The notes under the pieces were generated by a model. That model was given only the letters and a program-made list of their open reading frames with translations, did not search any database and was not told the DNA's origin. From positions 2,108,001-2,172,000 of the forward strand of contig RQOL01000824.1 of the NCBI GenBank assembly GCA_013076295.1: a DNA stretch of 64,000 bases, read 5' to 3'. Shown one piece after another: positions 1 through 11,777 of this stretch. Source of the stretch: Sanderia malayensis (Eukaryota > Cnidaria > Scyphozoa > Semaeostomeae > Pelagiidae). Positions within the stretch are counted from its first letter, which is position 1; every line of letters begins with the position of its first letter. Made by a program: the position numbers and the translations under genes.

Positions 1-3000
1 TCCATGTTATGAATTTATCTGGTTGCTTTGCAATAAACACAATCCTAGTATCAGTCTTCAGCCAGAATGACGTCATCTGATTCTCAGCAAATACTCCACA
101 GTCACTTTGTGGACGAACAAAGCAAGCACTAGTCGGCATCAAATCGTGTCCATGTTCTAAGGCCGCTACTTTCAATTTAATCAGATGTCTGCTTTGTGAC
201 GAAATCAAGCTATCGCCGGTTGCACTACGTCCTGTCTCTCCTAACTTTCCAGGTTTTATTTCTTTCTCACGCGCCTCTGAAACTCCAAGATTTTTATTTC
301 CGCCCAACACTAGATCACCACCACCTAACGCAATCTCACTTCGCATTCCCGCCACCTCTTTAGATCCTATCCTCGTTCTTTCAACAGCCCCCAATTGCAT
401 ATTGTCACAAAAGCAGTTCTCAAAAGGGTGCATTCTAGCCATAATTTGCGCTGGAAATTGCGACGTATCAAATGTTAGCGCAGCTGTGGACAATTCCAGT
501 AACTCCACGACAATCTTCAAGTCTACATCTTCAGGATATGACGTCATAGCCATGTAGAAGTCATTCAACAGATGAGTAAGTGAGAATGCTTCCAACTTGT
601 CGAAAAGGAATTCGAAATTACACAGCGCATGCGCTTTCAAGCTGTCCACGTTTCTTGAAATGATTAAAAAATGTGGAAACGAGGCAAGCTTTTCCCAATT
701 ATATGCAACCGAGGATGACTTTGATATGTTAAAATGATGATTAGATGAATTGGTTGCATCTATTTTCAAATCCTTTATTTCATATTTATTTGGCTCTCTC
801 GTGAAATATTCGATAATTCGTTGAAGAATTCGACTGTAATATTTTGAATCTTGAAAGTACATTTTATGTACAACTTCGTTTATTTTTGAATCAAACCATA
901 AAAACACAACCAACCCGTTCCTCCATTTGAACTTAATAAAGCTTGAAAAATACCTGAATATTTCGTCGACCTTTGAGACCAGCGCCTCGTCCGCCATCAT
1001 GGTTTCGTGTGACATGACATAAAACAAACATCTTTTTGAAATACCAAACTTTGAAATTGTTAGCAAAGAGAAAAAAATTGACGCAAAGTCTTTGCCGAAT
1101 TTCTTTTCTCCATCGAGAAAAAAATCTCCCAAATTTCCAACCACATTCCCCTGCTATATGAAAAAGAATAAAAACTAGAAACAATAAGCGATGCTATCTG
1201 TATGGGTTTATTATCTTCAAGTGTAAGCGAACGCCCCAATACTGGGTCTAAGTAATTCTAGCGTACTAAACGCAATTGTACTTAGAATGTATCCAAAATA
1301 GATAAGATACCATACCTTTGATGAGATCATGCTTACGTCATCATAAGATCGTAGCTGCGTTATATGCTCTGAAAATATCTTCACATAAATAGGCGAGTGG
1401 CAGTTCAACACATAGTCGTTAACTGTTTTCTTTTGTTCATTAGAAATTGTCCGACTTTCAGCGATCAAAAAATTGTCTATCATCTCCAATGCAGTCTCAG
1501 GAGTGTCACCATTAACTTGCTTAAAACTATTCTTGTCCTTATATATTTCCTGAAAAAAAAACAATAAAAAATACATTGCGATGCTATACCGCAAACTCTT
1601 TAAAACACTCTGCTACGAGACAAACAGTTTATCAAAATTACTAGAAACCACTACTAATAATTAATAATCCAATTTATTTAATGTTCAAGGAGTTGGGGAA
1701 ACTGGAAGAAAAGTTATTGATTAAATTTTCATCATGAAGATGAGATGTCTATAAAATATTAATTTGAATCCTTTGAAAGTTAGAACAAGACTGATATTCT
1801 CATTCGATAAAAACACATCCGTGTTGTTAAATCTTAAAGCAGTGACAATTATTTTATTTTTCGCTGTTTACATTCTCTTTGTGTGTCATAGAGAGTAAAG
1901 GTTTTCAACCATTTGTGAGTGAGTCCACATGATTTCAAATGTTGAATTTTCCAGGTCTTACGTCCAGTGATGATGCACAATGTAACAGCTATACATGACT
2001 GATAAAATAATAATGCTATTGCACAAGGCATAAGAGGGTAAGAAATAATTATAAATAATTACCTTTGCCTTGGCTAAATGCTGCTTGTGAATGGTTAGAA
2101 TAACCTTCACATTGTCACACAATGCATTCGGAATTAGATTGAAACATTCGAATTCTTTGTTATACACTTGTACGTCAGTCAATTGTGCGATGCATATGAC
2201 CAGCGGTTGACTATCAGTTGCAAATCGAAATAATGATGGCAGAAATTGAATCAACTCAGAAAGATCCTAAGATAAAAAGAATACACTAAAGCAATCATAA
2301 TAAAGAAGAAGATTGAATGTAGCACAACTAAAAGTTGAGATAATAACCTGTGGTACTGATGCAGGATCTGTATTGAATGCGAGGCTGATCTGCAAACATA
2401 TACTTCGCAGTAGAAGTCGAAGCGAGGCAGAATCTTCAGTCGAACCGACCAGCCTCGTAATGATACAGGCATTTTGTCCAAACCAATCCAAAGCAAGGTG
2501 ACATGTTTTTGCTACTAAAAAGGATTGGACACAATCTTCTCCACCATATAAAATCAGTGGCTTTTTAAATGGTCCTTCGATATAGGCCTTTATGGTGCCC
2601 AGAACATCAAAATGTTGAAAGTTCATCTTCAGGTTTAAATTACAATCGATTAAATGGCTGAACACCTCCGAGTCCAGAAAATGGTGGTACTTCATTTCAA
2701 ATGGGAATTTCTTCATAATCTTGAATAATTTCCTTTCCAACGATGCTTGAATCTCCTTGAAAATGTCAGCGCGATTATCTTGCGAAGAATTCATGGAGAT
2801 AATGTCATTTTTGTGAATGCCTACTTTATTCATTAATTCCAGCAGATATTTCTTTTCTTTTTGTTTCAAGCGATAAACAAGGTTTCCATCGTGGTTATTT
2901 TCATTACCAAGTCCATTTAACGCTCGCAAAGAATTCTGGTCTTCTCGTTCAACGCTGGATCCATTTTCAATCAAAATTGCTTCGAAATTCTCAAACTTTT

Positions 3001-6000
3001 TATAAATCAATTCAAGCTGTCTTTCAATTTCTAAAAGAGTAAAATATATCATTAAAGCAAAACTATCACTCTGTTTTTGGCAGCTAAAGTATTGCAACTG
3101 TTCAATAACCTATTATAAAGGATACATTGTTGTTATTTGTGTCTAATCTGTGTTTTCCTCAGTTGGAATATGAATTAACAGTGGATAATTTTGGCTTTGA
3201 GAATCAAAGTACAAAATTCACACCTTTTAAGCTGGGAATATGTTAAAAAAAGTCTCTTTTTTTGTTCAGGTACCAGTTGTTATTACAATTTAACAAAATT
3301 TATGGATTTTAATCGTACCTGGTGAAAAACACTCCCAGAGATCATCTTCACCCTCAAAACACTTTGCCAACAACTTGAAACAGATATCATGCAAACGTTG
3401 CATCTTTTCTTCATCTCCAATAACACGATGATCCAAATTGTATGATAAATTTAAATCATTCGGATCAGCAAGATAGAAATCAGCAAGTGGATCAATGCGT
3501 TCATTTCCAAGAACTTCGTTTGCTTTATTAAATTCTTCTTTTGTTAATTTTCGAGGGATTTTCGGGGGGCCCAGCTTGCTGCCAACTGATGCCTGAGAGA
3601 TAAAAACATGTCAAATTAGCATCAATATTTGGACCTTTACTACAAACGTATCTTTATGAGAAATTGTTTTGCAAGAAAGCCGTTATCAGCTTTTCAGAGA
3701 GTTGAGAACGTTCAGTGTCCAGTTCAGTTTAGTAGATAATCAAATTTCGAGGAGAAAAACATTCTTGCAAAAAACGTCTAGTAGAAAGGTGATAACACCG
3801 TAACGAATAGTTCTGTGAACACTAAGTGGATGGAAAAATATCACGAAAGGATGATTTTTATTGAACGTACTGTTGATGTGAAGATGACTGCGACAATAGG
3901 AATACCAAACTGCTTGAGATAACTAGATTCCATGCTACTGATGACCGATGTCTCTGATTCCATGTCCCATTCGTCGTTCCATGTTTTACATGAAGACAAA
4001 TCGACGTTGGAGACGTCACAATGGAAGCCATAGTTGTAAGAGAGGTTGATTAAATTCGGGACAAATTCGTTCATGAAATGTTTTCTTTCCTTTAGGGTAT
4101 CTAAATAAACAAGGAAACATTACAATATATACGCTTTGCTCTGGAGCAATTTACAAGTTCTGTCATATAACAAAACACGAACCACTACGTGGAAAAACTA
4201 ACAACATAAATAGTTACCATGAGTGCCAAGAATTAGAACTTTGATCATCTTGGTTGACACATAAGTTGTCCATGTACAATCTTTGGGAAGGGAAAATTTG
4301 ATGATTTGATTGACTTCGCTCGAATTGAAAATACTTCCAAAATTCATTTGAGAGAAAGAAGCCAGAGGTGGGGGTCTCCTCCCTAGTGGCTCAGGTAGAA
4401 TTGGCAATGGCTCATCAATAGGTAAATCCATTTCACCTGCAAATTGAATCAACAAATATTTCCATTAAATTAAACAAAAACAAACGGGGTGCGTAAGCCA
4501 GAAAATTCTACATTTTGCATTCACGTTGAGGTAGAAAAATGCTACATGATTGAAAGATCTTGATGAGAACAAAAGATAGTTTGTTTATTCAGGGCGTGCT
4601 AAATCGAAGCACCAAAAATTGTTCCATAAAAGAGTTCATCAGAGGTTCAGGTGTTCACGTGGTGGGACGTTACGTGTGATTCAATGATAAACGACAGAGT
4701 GGAAGAAACAGAAGGAAATAACGAAAAAGAATATTGATTACCAGCAGATGAAACAGTTTGGTCGCTGTGCGATGCAACTGAATTGCTTCCTGTGATTTTC
4801 TCTTCTTTAACTGTTTTAATTTCACGTTTCTGATAATGATCAAACGAGTTTTGGTGATAGCCACTACTTTTTAATTCACTAACATGTTCACTTGTCTGTT
4901 CGAACGATGACGTCGGATTCAAATGCCAAGACAGCTCTGATTTTCGACTCAAGCTTTTATTTGGATCCTTCTTCATGGAATTATCCAACGTAGTGAGCTG
5001 AAACAAACGAGACAATCCTATTGAACTTTCAGGTTTTTCTGTTGTGGACAATTCACGACCAACTCCAGAAATTATATGACTTTGTATTGTTAATTAATGG
5101 CTCCTTCACCCTGTCTAAACTCAATTTATTCAGATTTGAATTTATAAATAACCAAACCCTAACATATGTGTGTATGTCAGGGTTTGGTCTCCACACAGGG
5201 AACTATAAATATTCCACGAAATGTCTCCTGGTGCAATTTGATTTCGACTCAGTTTGCTAATAATTTTACGAATCGGGTTGAGCAGCCTTTCAGCTTAGCT
5301 ATCTCTAGTGTTGCTGCGTTATGAGGATGCATCAGAGCACATACAAGTTATGTCTATCGTCATAACGTAGCCACAATAGCTAGGTAGAAGGGATAACCCT
5401 TCTGTTTACAGTGATCTAACACATTCAAGTGGATATATTCTAATGCTGTGACGTACTTCGAAGGATAAAGTCGTCTCTCCAATGCTGTGCGATTTGTAGA
5501 AGTTCAACATTTCATAAGTTGACTTGAATTGTTCGCAACCAATGGTAACAGCACCATCTGTTGATTTTGAAATTGAATGATGGGACACGTACTTGCCATT
5601 GCTATGGAAACAAATAATCAATATGGTATGCAGCACCGTAAAAGTAATCCAGAAAAGTATCAGGCCTTTCTGTATTGCGAAGTGCCAAAGAGCAGATTCA
5701 TTGACAACGCACTTCATGGTATAATTAACCTCCGTTTAATGAGTTCCCAATTAATTTGAAAAACTCAGTTATCGAGTCAAATAAAAAATCTGAACAATCA
5801 GCTAATCAGCATTAACTAAATCGCGATAATAATTAATGAAATTGGTCAGACAGCTATCAAATGAAACCTCACTCAGTCGATCACTTGGGTATTACTTAGT
5901 CAAACTAATGTATCATTAGATAAAGACGATGAAGGATTTTTATTTACCTGACAGAAATGAATAATTCTGAGGTAATATCACGACTAAGCAGGTAAGCTCC

Positions 6001-6573
6001 GCGCTCAGCGTCTTGCAACATCCTCTCGGCATCCTCCTTTGCATACTGAAACACTTGGTCTTTGCTGCAGAGAAAATCACATATATGATAGTCACAAAAT
6101 TAATCTCCACAGGAAGCTTCGCAAATCTAATCTGGCTACTATAAATAGTTCAGAAAATAACTTTATTGAACTAATATGCATTATAATCAGTGATAAAAGA
6201 AAGGATTGTTTCATACACTCGCATTTCTCACTCAGTTAGTAAAATGAAATTTCAAAATAATGCTCCAAACAATAGAAAAAACAAAAATTACTTCACTCTA
6301 TTAAAAAGCGCGTTAAAACTGAAGCAAATCGATAAAGCAATTCAGAAGGTCACGAGGTGCTAATATTTCGTTCACTGTACAAAGAGCTCAGTTCTACGGA
6401 ACGTGCAGTGAGCTAAGCTGCCCAGTAAATGAAAGAGAAACCAGTGAATATACATGCCTTTCAGTGGACGATGTTAGTTGATCATGACGACTGGTGCTTT
6501 GGTTGTGAACACGATTATTCTTACACAAGGTCCCTCGTGAGTTGGATGTGTGCTTTGAGAAACATATGCCCAT
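1..6573 (-). CDS. SH2 + DUF4062-like + NACHT/NWD-like protein, 3' end outside window
   Basis: Exons in transcription order: 6573-6458, 6064-5948, 5601-5457, 4997-4742, 4436-4219, 4100-3871, 3592-3319, 3030-2348, 2266-2063, 1549-1316, 1150 to the left edge. All intron phases match, giving 1209 codons before the edge. The protein opens MGICFS, an N-myristoylation signal with a palmitoylatable Cys. An SH2 fold spans residues 45-130, split over exons 2-4 (GAYLLSRD, TIGCEQF, NFYKSH). A DUF4062-like segment (VLILGTHDTLKERKHF) follows at about 270-350. A NACHT/NWD-type core starts near 600, where LILYGGEDCVQS occupies the Walker A position and LVICIAQLTDVQ the Walker B position. The family resembles NWD1/NWD2 and NPHP3; WD repeats or other C-terminal repeats would lie off the edge. 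The SH2 Arg, the P-loop Gly-Lys and the Walker B Asp all look replaced, so this may be a scaffold or pseudo-STAND sensor. Exon 1 and its GC donor are less certain than the rest. Confidence 0.72.
1657..1902. repeat. dispersed repeat, copy 1
   Basis: About 245 bp in the intron between exons 9 and 10 of the SH2-NACHT gene. It is nearly identical to 8967-9213 in the same orientation, with a few substitutions and a small indel. Both begin in AT-rich TTAATAATCC sequence and end near AGAGAGTAAAGG. No terminal repeats or coding potential are evident, so the class is unknown. Confidence 0.8.
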
Positions 6574-8395
6574 GTTGATGGGACGTAGGGCACCTCAACC
6601 CGCGAATCGTTCAATCCAAATCAGCTATATTGGTATCCATAACTAAAAATAACAAATAATTTAAGCATCCTTCCTTTGTGTATGGTCGTCTGTTGTGCTG
6701 ACACTTGTACGGCTGAGGTAACTCGAATTCAATGGCCGTTATTTTAAGTGAAGCGGCATGTAATTCACCCAATGATTGCAGGTGGTTTTGACTTAGTGTT
6801 CGTTGAGCATGCGCTAAAAACAGAATATCCTACGGGTTGTATATTGTTGAGAATATACAATCATTGATTGGTGATTCCGTTCTGAATCAACCTTAGATGG
6901 CAAACGTGAATAAGGGTTAAAAGCGAAAACTCTCCATGACTGAATATGATGTAGCTAATACACAGAGAAGTCGTTAACTGATCATTAACCTGATACGTAA
7001 TTACTCAGTATAAAGGGACACGAATTAAGCGATAGCAACTGTTTCTGCGAAACACGTGTGTTCTCACTTGCTTGCAATCGCTAATGCAATCCACATAAAC
7101 TAAGACACACGAATATGTGACACCTGCATGAAAAAAGTGCCTCTTTGAGATATTACCGTTTGCTTTCTCGTTGCCGAAGTGTTGAAAAGGCAAACCGCCA
7201 CTAATCTTGAAGTAATATTTGGAGAAATTGTGTGTTATCTCGTTCAGCTTTACGCCCCGATAACAAAAGCGCTGTTATAAGGATTTGAAGTTCTCGTAAA
7301 AACGCGTTTTCAGCAGAAAGGTGGCTAAAAACACTTCTTATCAGAGGTGTTGAGACAGTTAGTAGCTGTGACTATGCCAGATTATTCTCGAAAATAATCG
7401 CTTCGTTTCCTAGGACTTCATCCACAATGAATAATTCTATTATGAACAGGTTTTCATGCACAGCAAATGAGACAAAAGTTGTTCATGTGAAATTGCAAGA
7501 GAAATAAAAATATTGTTAAATTGCCTTTTCTGCTTACTCAGCCTAGAGGATAGGATGGAGAGCGCTCTAAAATTAAACAAAGAAAAATAATTTCAAATTG
7601 AAATCAAAGCATCATAAATGGGTTAAGCCACTTGAAATGATAATAAATTTTTAATAATAGTTTCAAGAATGATAAACAAATCCGTTCTTTCGATAACAAG
7701 TAACAAGTTAAGAACAGATCTAAACAATTTTCAGAAAAAGCGGCACCTGAATTATCGATTGGCAAAAAATAACGTCGTGATATTCTGGTTGATTGGTTAA
7801 TCAGAATGTTTAACTGGATGAAAACATTTCCTAGAACCTACCTTTGCTTTACTCAGACATTTGTTGATATTAAAAGCCGTTGGAAGTAGGATACTCCAGA
7901 GTAAAGATATAGTAAACGACACATTTGACAGACTTGTTCGCAATTCATTCCATCTGGCATAAATTAAGTGTCATAATAACAACAGGTTGTTTTGTTATAT
8001 CGTCTGGTTATACATCATTCATCTGGAACAAGTTCAACAAAAGAGTTGACTTTGGCAAAACAAGACTGACCAATAAGGAAGAACAACTTTATTTTGTATT
8101 ATCAATATTTGATTTCGGCGAAAAGCAGTGATTGAAGATTGACAATTTCCGAATTCTGACAGATGAATAATGGTCGATAGAAAACCTAACTGAAGGTTGA
8201 AAACAGAGGATTGTGTAAAAAACACGAGCGGGTGGATCTATCATTGCAGGTGGATTGGGAACATAGAATTAACGACAACAACCCAATCACCATAACAACA
8301 GAACTCTCAACATGTTTGTAGCATGTGAAATTATTAACCGTGCATGGGTCCCAGGTAGCATTGCGCGCTAATCTAACGTTTGTGGTGGGTTTGAA
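6574..8395. other. intergenic region upstream of the SH2-NACHT gene
   Basis: AT-rich sequence with no exon I could support in either strand; open frames here are short and have no recognisable motif. It should contain the promoter and 5' UTR of the minus-strand gene ending at 6573. Confidence 0.5.
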
Positions 8396-8692
8396 GGATT
8401 GATTGATTGATAGATTGATTGATAGGCAAATACGCTTACTATCTTCGTAAGGTATTGGTTTATGTGCTAAGCACAAAGGGCCCACTGAATAGCTAGACTA
8501 ATCGAAGCAGTGCGACCCTGGTCCTTCCTCTCGATGTGACCACACCTCGTGATTCCTTTTGCCTTTTTGCCTAGAATTACAGAGAGCTGGCAAATTCTCT
8601 CCTCACACTTTATATGACAGGTCTGAAGGTGGGCTCGAACCCACAACCCTTTGAACAAGGGTTAAGCGATCTAACCCCTCGGCCATCCCAGT
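8396..8692 (-). mobile_element. tRNA-derived SINE
   Basis: Read on the minus strand, the head from about 8692 carries an A-box-like TGGCCGAGGGG and, about 35 nt later, a B-box GGTTCGAGCCC (8631-8641). Between them is a perfect 5-bp anticodon-like stem with a 7-nt loop. The T-arm loop is one base short, so this is not a working tRNA. A unique body of about 200 bp follows, then a short CAAT-type microsatellite tail at 8396-8426. Head, body and simple tail are the SINE layout. I could not name the family. Confidence 0.6.
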
Positions 8693-8966
8693 CACAAGGA
8701 GACATAGCCTTGTTGAAGTGAACTCGAAAAAACACAAATATCTTTGTTATTTTTTTATTTTCGACATTATCGATAGATTTGTCTAAACTCCCACTCAAAC
8801 CCATGTATAATCCAGTTTGCAAGATTGTAAGGAATATATAATTATAACTTGATTTAATATCATTTAATAATTAATAATCCAAATTATTTGACTTCTCACA
8901 TCCCTCAGAGCTTGATTGCCTTTCTCAGATTTAATAATTATAATTTGATTTTATTACAATTAATAT

Positions 8967-9213
8967 TAATAATTAATAATCCAATTTAATTAGTGTTCAA
9001 GGAGTTGGGGAAACTCGAAGAAAAGTTATTGATTAAATTTTCATCATGGAGATGTCTATAAAATATTAATTTGAATCCTTTGAAAGTTGAAATAAGACTG
9101 ATATTCTCATTGAATAAAAACACATCCGTGTTGTTAAATCTCAAAGCAGTGACAATTGTTTAATTTTTCGCTGTTTACATTCTCTTTGTGTGTCAAAGAG
9201 AGTAAAGGTTTTC
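8967..9213. repeat. dispersed repeat, copy 2
   Basis: Second copy of the unit at 1657-1902, with roughly 90% visible identity. The flanking 8830-8966 is AT-rich and repeats the TAATAATTAATAATCCA motif several times. Confidence 0.8.
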
Positions 9214-9879
9214 AAGGTGTACTTCATTCACGTCCCCTTATTAGTAAAACCCCGAGTCTTCTCCCCCCTCCCATTCTCACTCAAACCATTCCCTCCCCGT
9301 TTCATCGTTTCCTGTTTGGTCTGCAGGAAGATTTCTTGTTTTGCTCGGTGAGTGAATCGACACGAGACAGTTCAACAAAAAATAATAACATCAAAATCGC
9401 CCTAACCTTTCAAATAGTTGTGGCTTTGATACACAGTTCTCTTGTAACATTTCGTTACCGATAATTCCCATTGGGGACGACAATATTCCAGGCCTTTTTG
9501 CCACCAGGAAGCTCATTGTATTTATGTCAACACCTAAAGAAATTGTTCAAAAACATTGATAGAAAACTGTGATGTTAATAATCGCACAATAAAGTAACCA
9601 AACAGAATAAAAGTTTATATTGCTACAACAATGGCTTGAAATTAAAAGAAATAAAAACACTTTCTTACATGCTTTTGGTGTGTCTTGGTCTTGTTGCAGG
9701 AAAATTTGATGATTGTTTTACGCCGCACGCCCCTTTGAAGCAGCATGTTATCTGAACCTCTATTCCACGAGGGCAGCCTCGTGTTAATAAATTTGGCGCG
9801 AGAGAAGGAGGCATACCCAAAATTTGTAAACAAAATTCTGTGTAATTTATATATTTATGTTTGTATTTTGATTTCAAGC
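9214..9879. other. upstream region of UBE2T
   Basis: No conserved coding exon seen. It must hold the promoter and 5' UTR of the plus-strand UBE2T gene; a short non-coding first exon cannot be excluded. Confidence 0.4.
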
Positions 9880-10941
9880 ATGAATATGAGAAGAAATATG
9901 CGAATGACAAATGAAATCAAACAATTGCAGGACAGACCATTCAAGGGAGTATCTTGCTGGCCTATTGGAGAAAATATTGATCAGCTGAAAGCTTGTAAGA
10001 GCAAGGATTTGAGTTGGAATTGCAATTAGAAGGCCCAATTGAAGGCGATGGAAGTTGATTAAATCTTGCTGTTTTACAGGTTTAATTGGCCAAGAAGATA
10101 CACCATATGATGGGGGCATATTCAAATTAGATATACATATTCCTGTGAGGTAATAAAACTAGAATTTTGACGAATCGCAAGTCCTTTCCTTGAGCAATCT
10201 TTTCTTTCTACGACTTTCAGCATAAAACAAAAGCTTAAATTTCAATGCTAATTGCTCCTAAGGTACCCATTTGAGCCACCGCAAGTTCGATTTTGCACAC
10301 CAATTTATCATCCAAATATTGACAGTGGTGGAAGGATCTGTTTGGATATTTTGAAAATGCCCCCAAAGGCAAGTATTACATCATATTCGCTTACATTTTA
10401 ATTGATTGCAGACATTGATAAAATCTAACTAATGACTTTGATATTTAGGGATCATGGAAACCAGTTCACAATGTGTCAACAGTTTTAAAATCAATTCAGA
10501 TTTTGATGGCTGAACCAAACCCAGATGACCCGCTTATGGCTGAAATTGTAAAATATTTATTCTTTTATCTTTAATTGTTATTGATAGCTTGATTATGTGA
10601 TTAACTGATTAGATGATTAAGTGATTATATGAGTGATTTACATACTGTTTAATTAATATGATCAGATGATCAAATGGTCCAATGTTTGATGAAATATTTC
10701 CATATTTATCAATTAAATTGTTTTTATCTTCCAGGCTGCTGAGTTTAAAGAAAACAAATGTCAGTTTAACAAAACTGCCAAAAGTTGGACCCAGAAATAT
10801 GCAGTCGATGAGGAAAATAAAGTTTCATCAAAGCAGAAAAATCAAGGGATCACCAACTCTGATGGGAAAAGAAAACAGGTGGCCATTAATGGTGATCATC
10901 ATAATGATAATTGCTGTTCAGAGATGAAGAAACCAAGATAA
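9880..10941 (+). CDS. UBE2T: ubiquitin-conjugating enzyme E2 T
   Basis: Five exons: 9880-9994, 10080-10149, 10263-10368, 10449-10547, 10735-10941; 198 residues, close to vertebrate UBE2T. The E2 fold is complete: [10 protein letters not shown], then the HPN motif and catalytic Cys in [15 protein letters not shown], then the family-typical PPKGSW and [15 protein letters not shown]. In vertebrates UBE2T is the E2 for FANCL, which monoubiquitinates FANCD2/FANCI in interstrand-crosslink repair in the nucleus. The C-terminal tail is Lys/Asn-rich, variable, and ends in KKPR. Intron 3 begins AAG|GCAAGT, a GC donor required by the conserved PPK|GSW junction. Two in-frame ATGs lie within the first three codons; I used the first. 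The gene converges on the AFAP1-like gene. Confidence 0.93.
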
Positions 10942-11583
10942 ACAGATTTTTTACGTCAGGATAATAATTGCAACTTTTAATACAAAATACTAAATAAAAA
11001 TAGTTATAAATAATTTTTTCAACTTAAGTGAACAATGTATTGTTTTACCATATCATATACGTACATCAAAAGCAAGAGCGTTTATTATTTACTTAATGGA
11101 GGGTTTATTATTTACTTAATGGATTCGAAATATTCAATAGGTGTGAGCTTGCTTTTGAGTGAAATTTCGCGAGGATTGATTTTAACGAAAGTCAACTCGC
11201 GAAAATCAATACTCGCAAACAATGGAAATCTGCTGATTCGCGAAAAAATACTCGCAAAATATCAGCAAAATTTTTGAGAGAAACGCAAACTATGCCCCGG
11301 CGAAAAACGTTGGAATGGCCGACTGGCCAGAATTAATCCACTTAAGGTATCTAATTAGTAAAGGATTAAATCAATTCGCTTAGAAACATAATAATAGTTG
11401 TTATGACGTGTCTAATGTTGGCTATACGAGAGGTATTTCCATGTGATATCATTAATTAACATGAAGTATTATCCTTTCTTGCTATACAACTCAATGAAAT
11501 ATGACATTCAAGTCAGTAAAATGAAGTGAACAATTCCATAACAAGTAGATGTGATCAGATTTAAAATGTAGATGGAAGATTTA

Positions 11584-11765
11584 CTATCGAATTATTTACA
11601 CGATTGATGGAATCATTTACAAGATCATAAAACCACTTACACGATAATGGAACCATTTACACGATCGTAAAGCCATTTACACGATTGATGGAACCATTTA
11701 CACGATCATAAAACCATTTACACGATAATGGGACCATTTACACGATCGTAAAACCAATTGCACCA
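11584..11765. repeat. short tandem repeat of about 20 bp
   Basis: About nine degenerate copies of CCATTTACACGAT plus a variable 6-8 nt, alternating between ATAAAA, AATGG, CGTAAA and TGATGGA spacers. It sits immediately downstream of the AFAP1-like stop codon, between two convergent genes. Confidence 0.85.
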
Positions 11766-11777
11766 TTACTGGCCTAT

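Noticed and set aside
5406..5717. Small membrane protein with one hydrophobic span
   Set aside because: The hydrophobic stretch is intron sequence read through a TTTGTTTCCATAG acceptor; the rest is the second half of the SH2 domain.
8620..8692. Functional tRNA gene on the minus strand
   Set aside because: A and B boxes and an anticodon-like stem are present, but the T loop is one base short and the acceptor ends do not pair. A SINE head explains it better.
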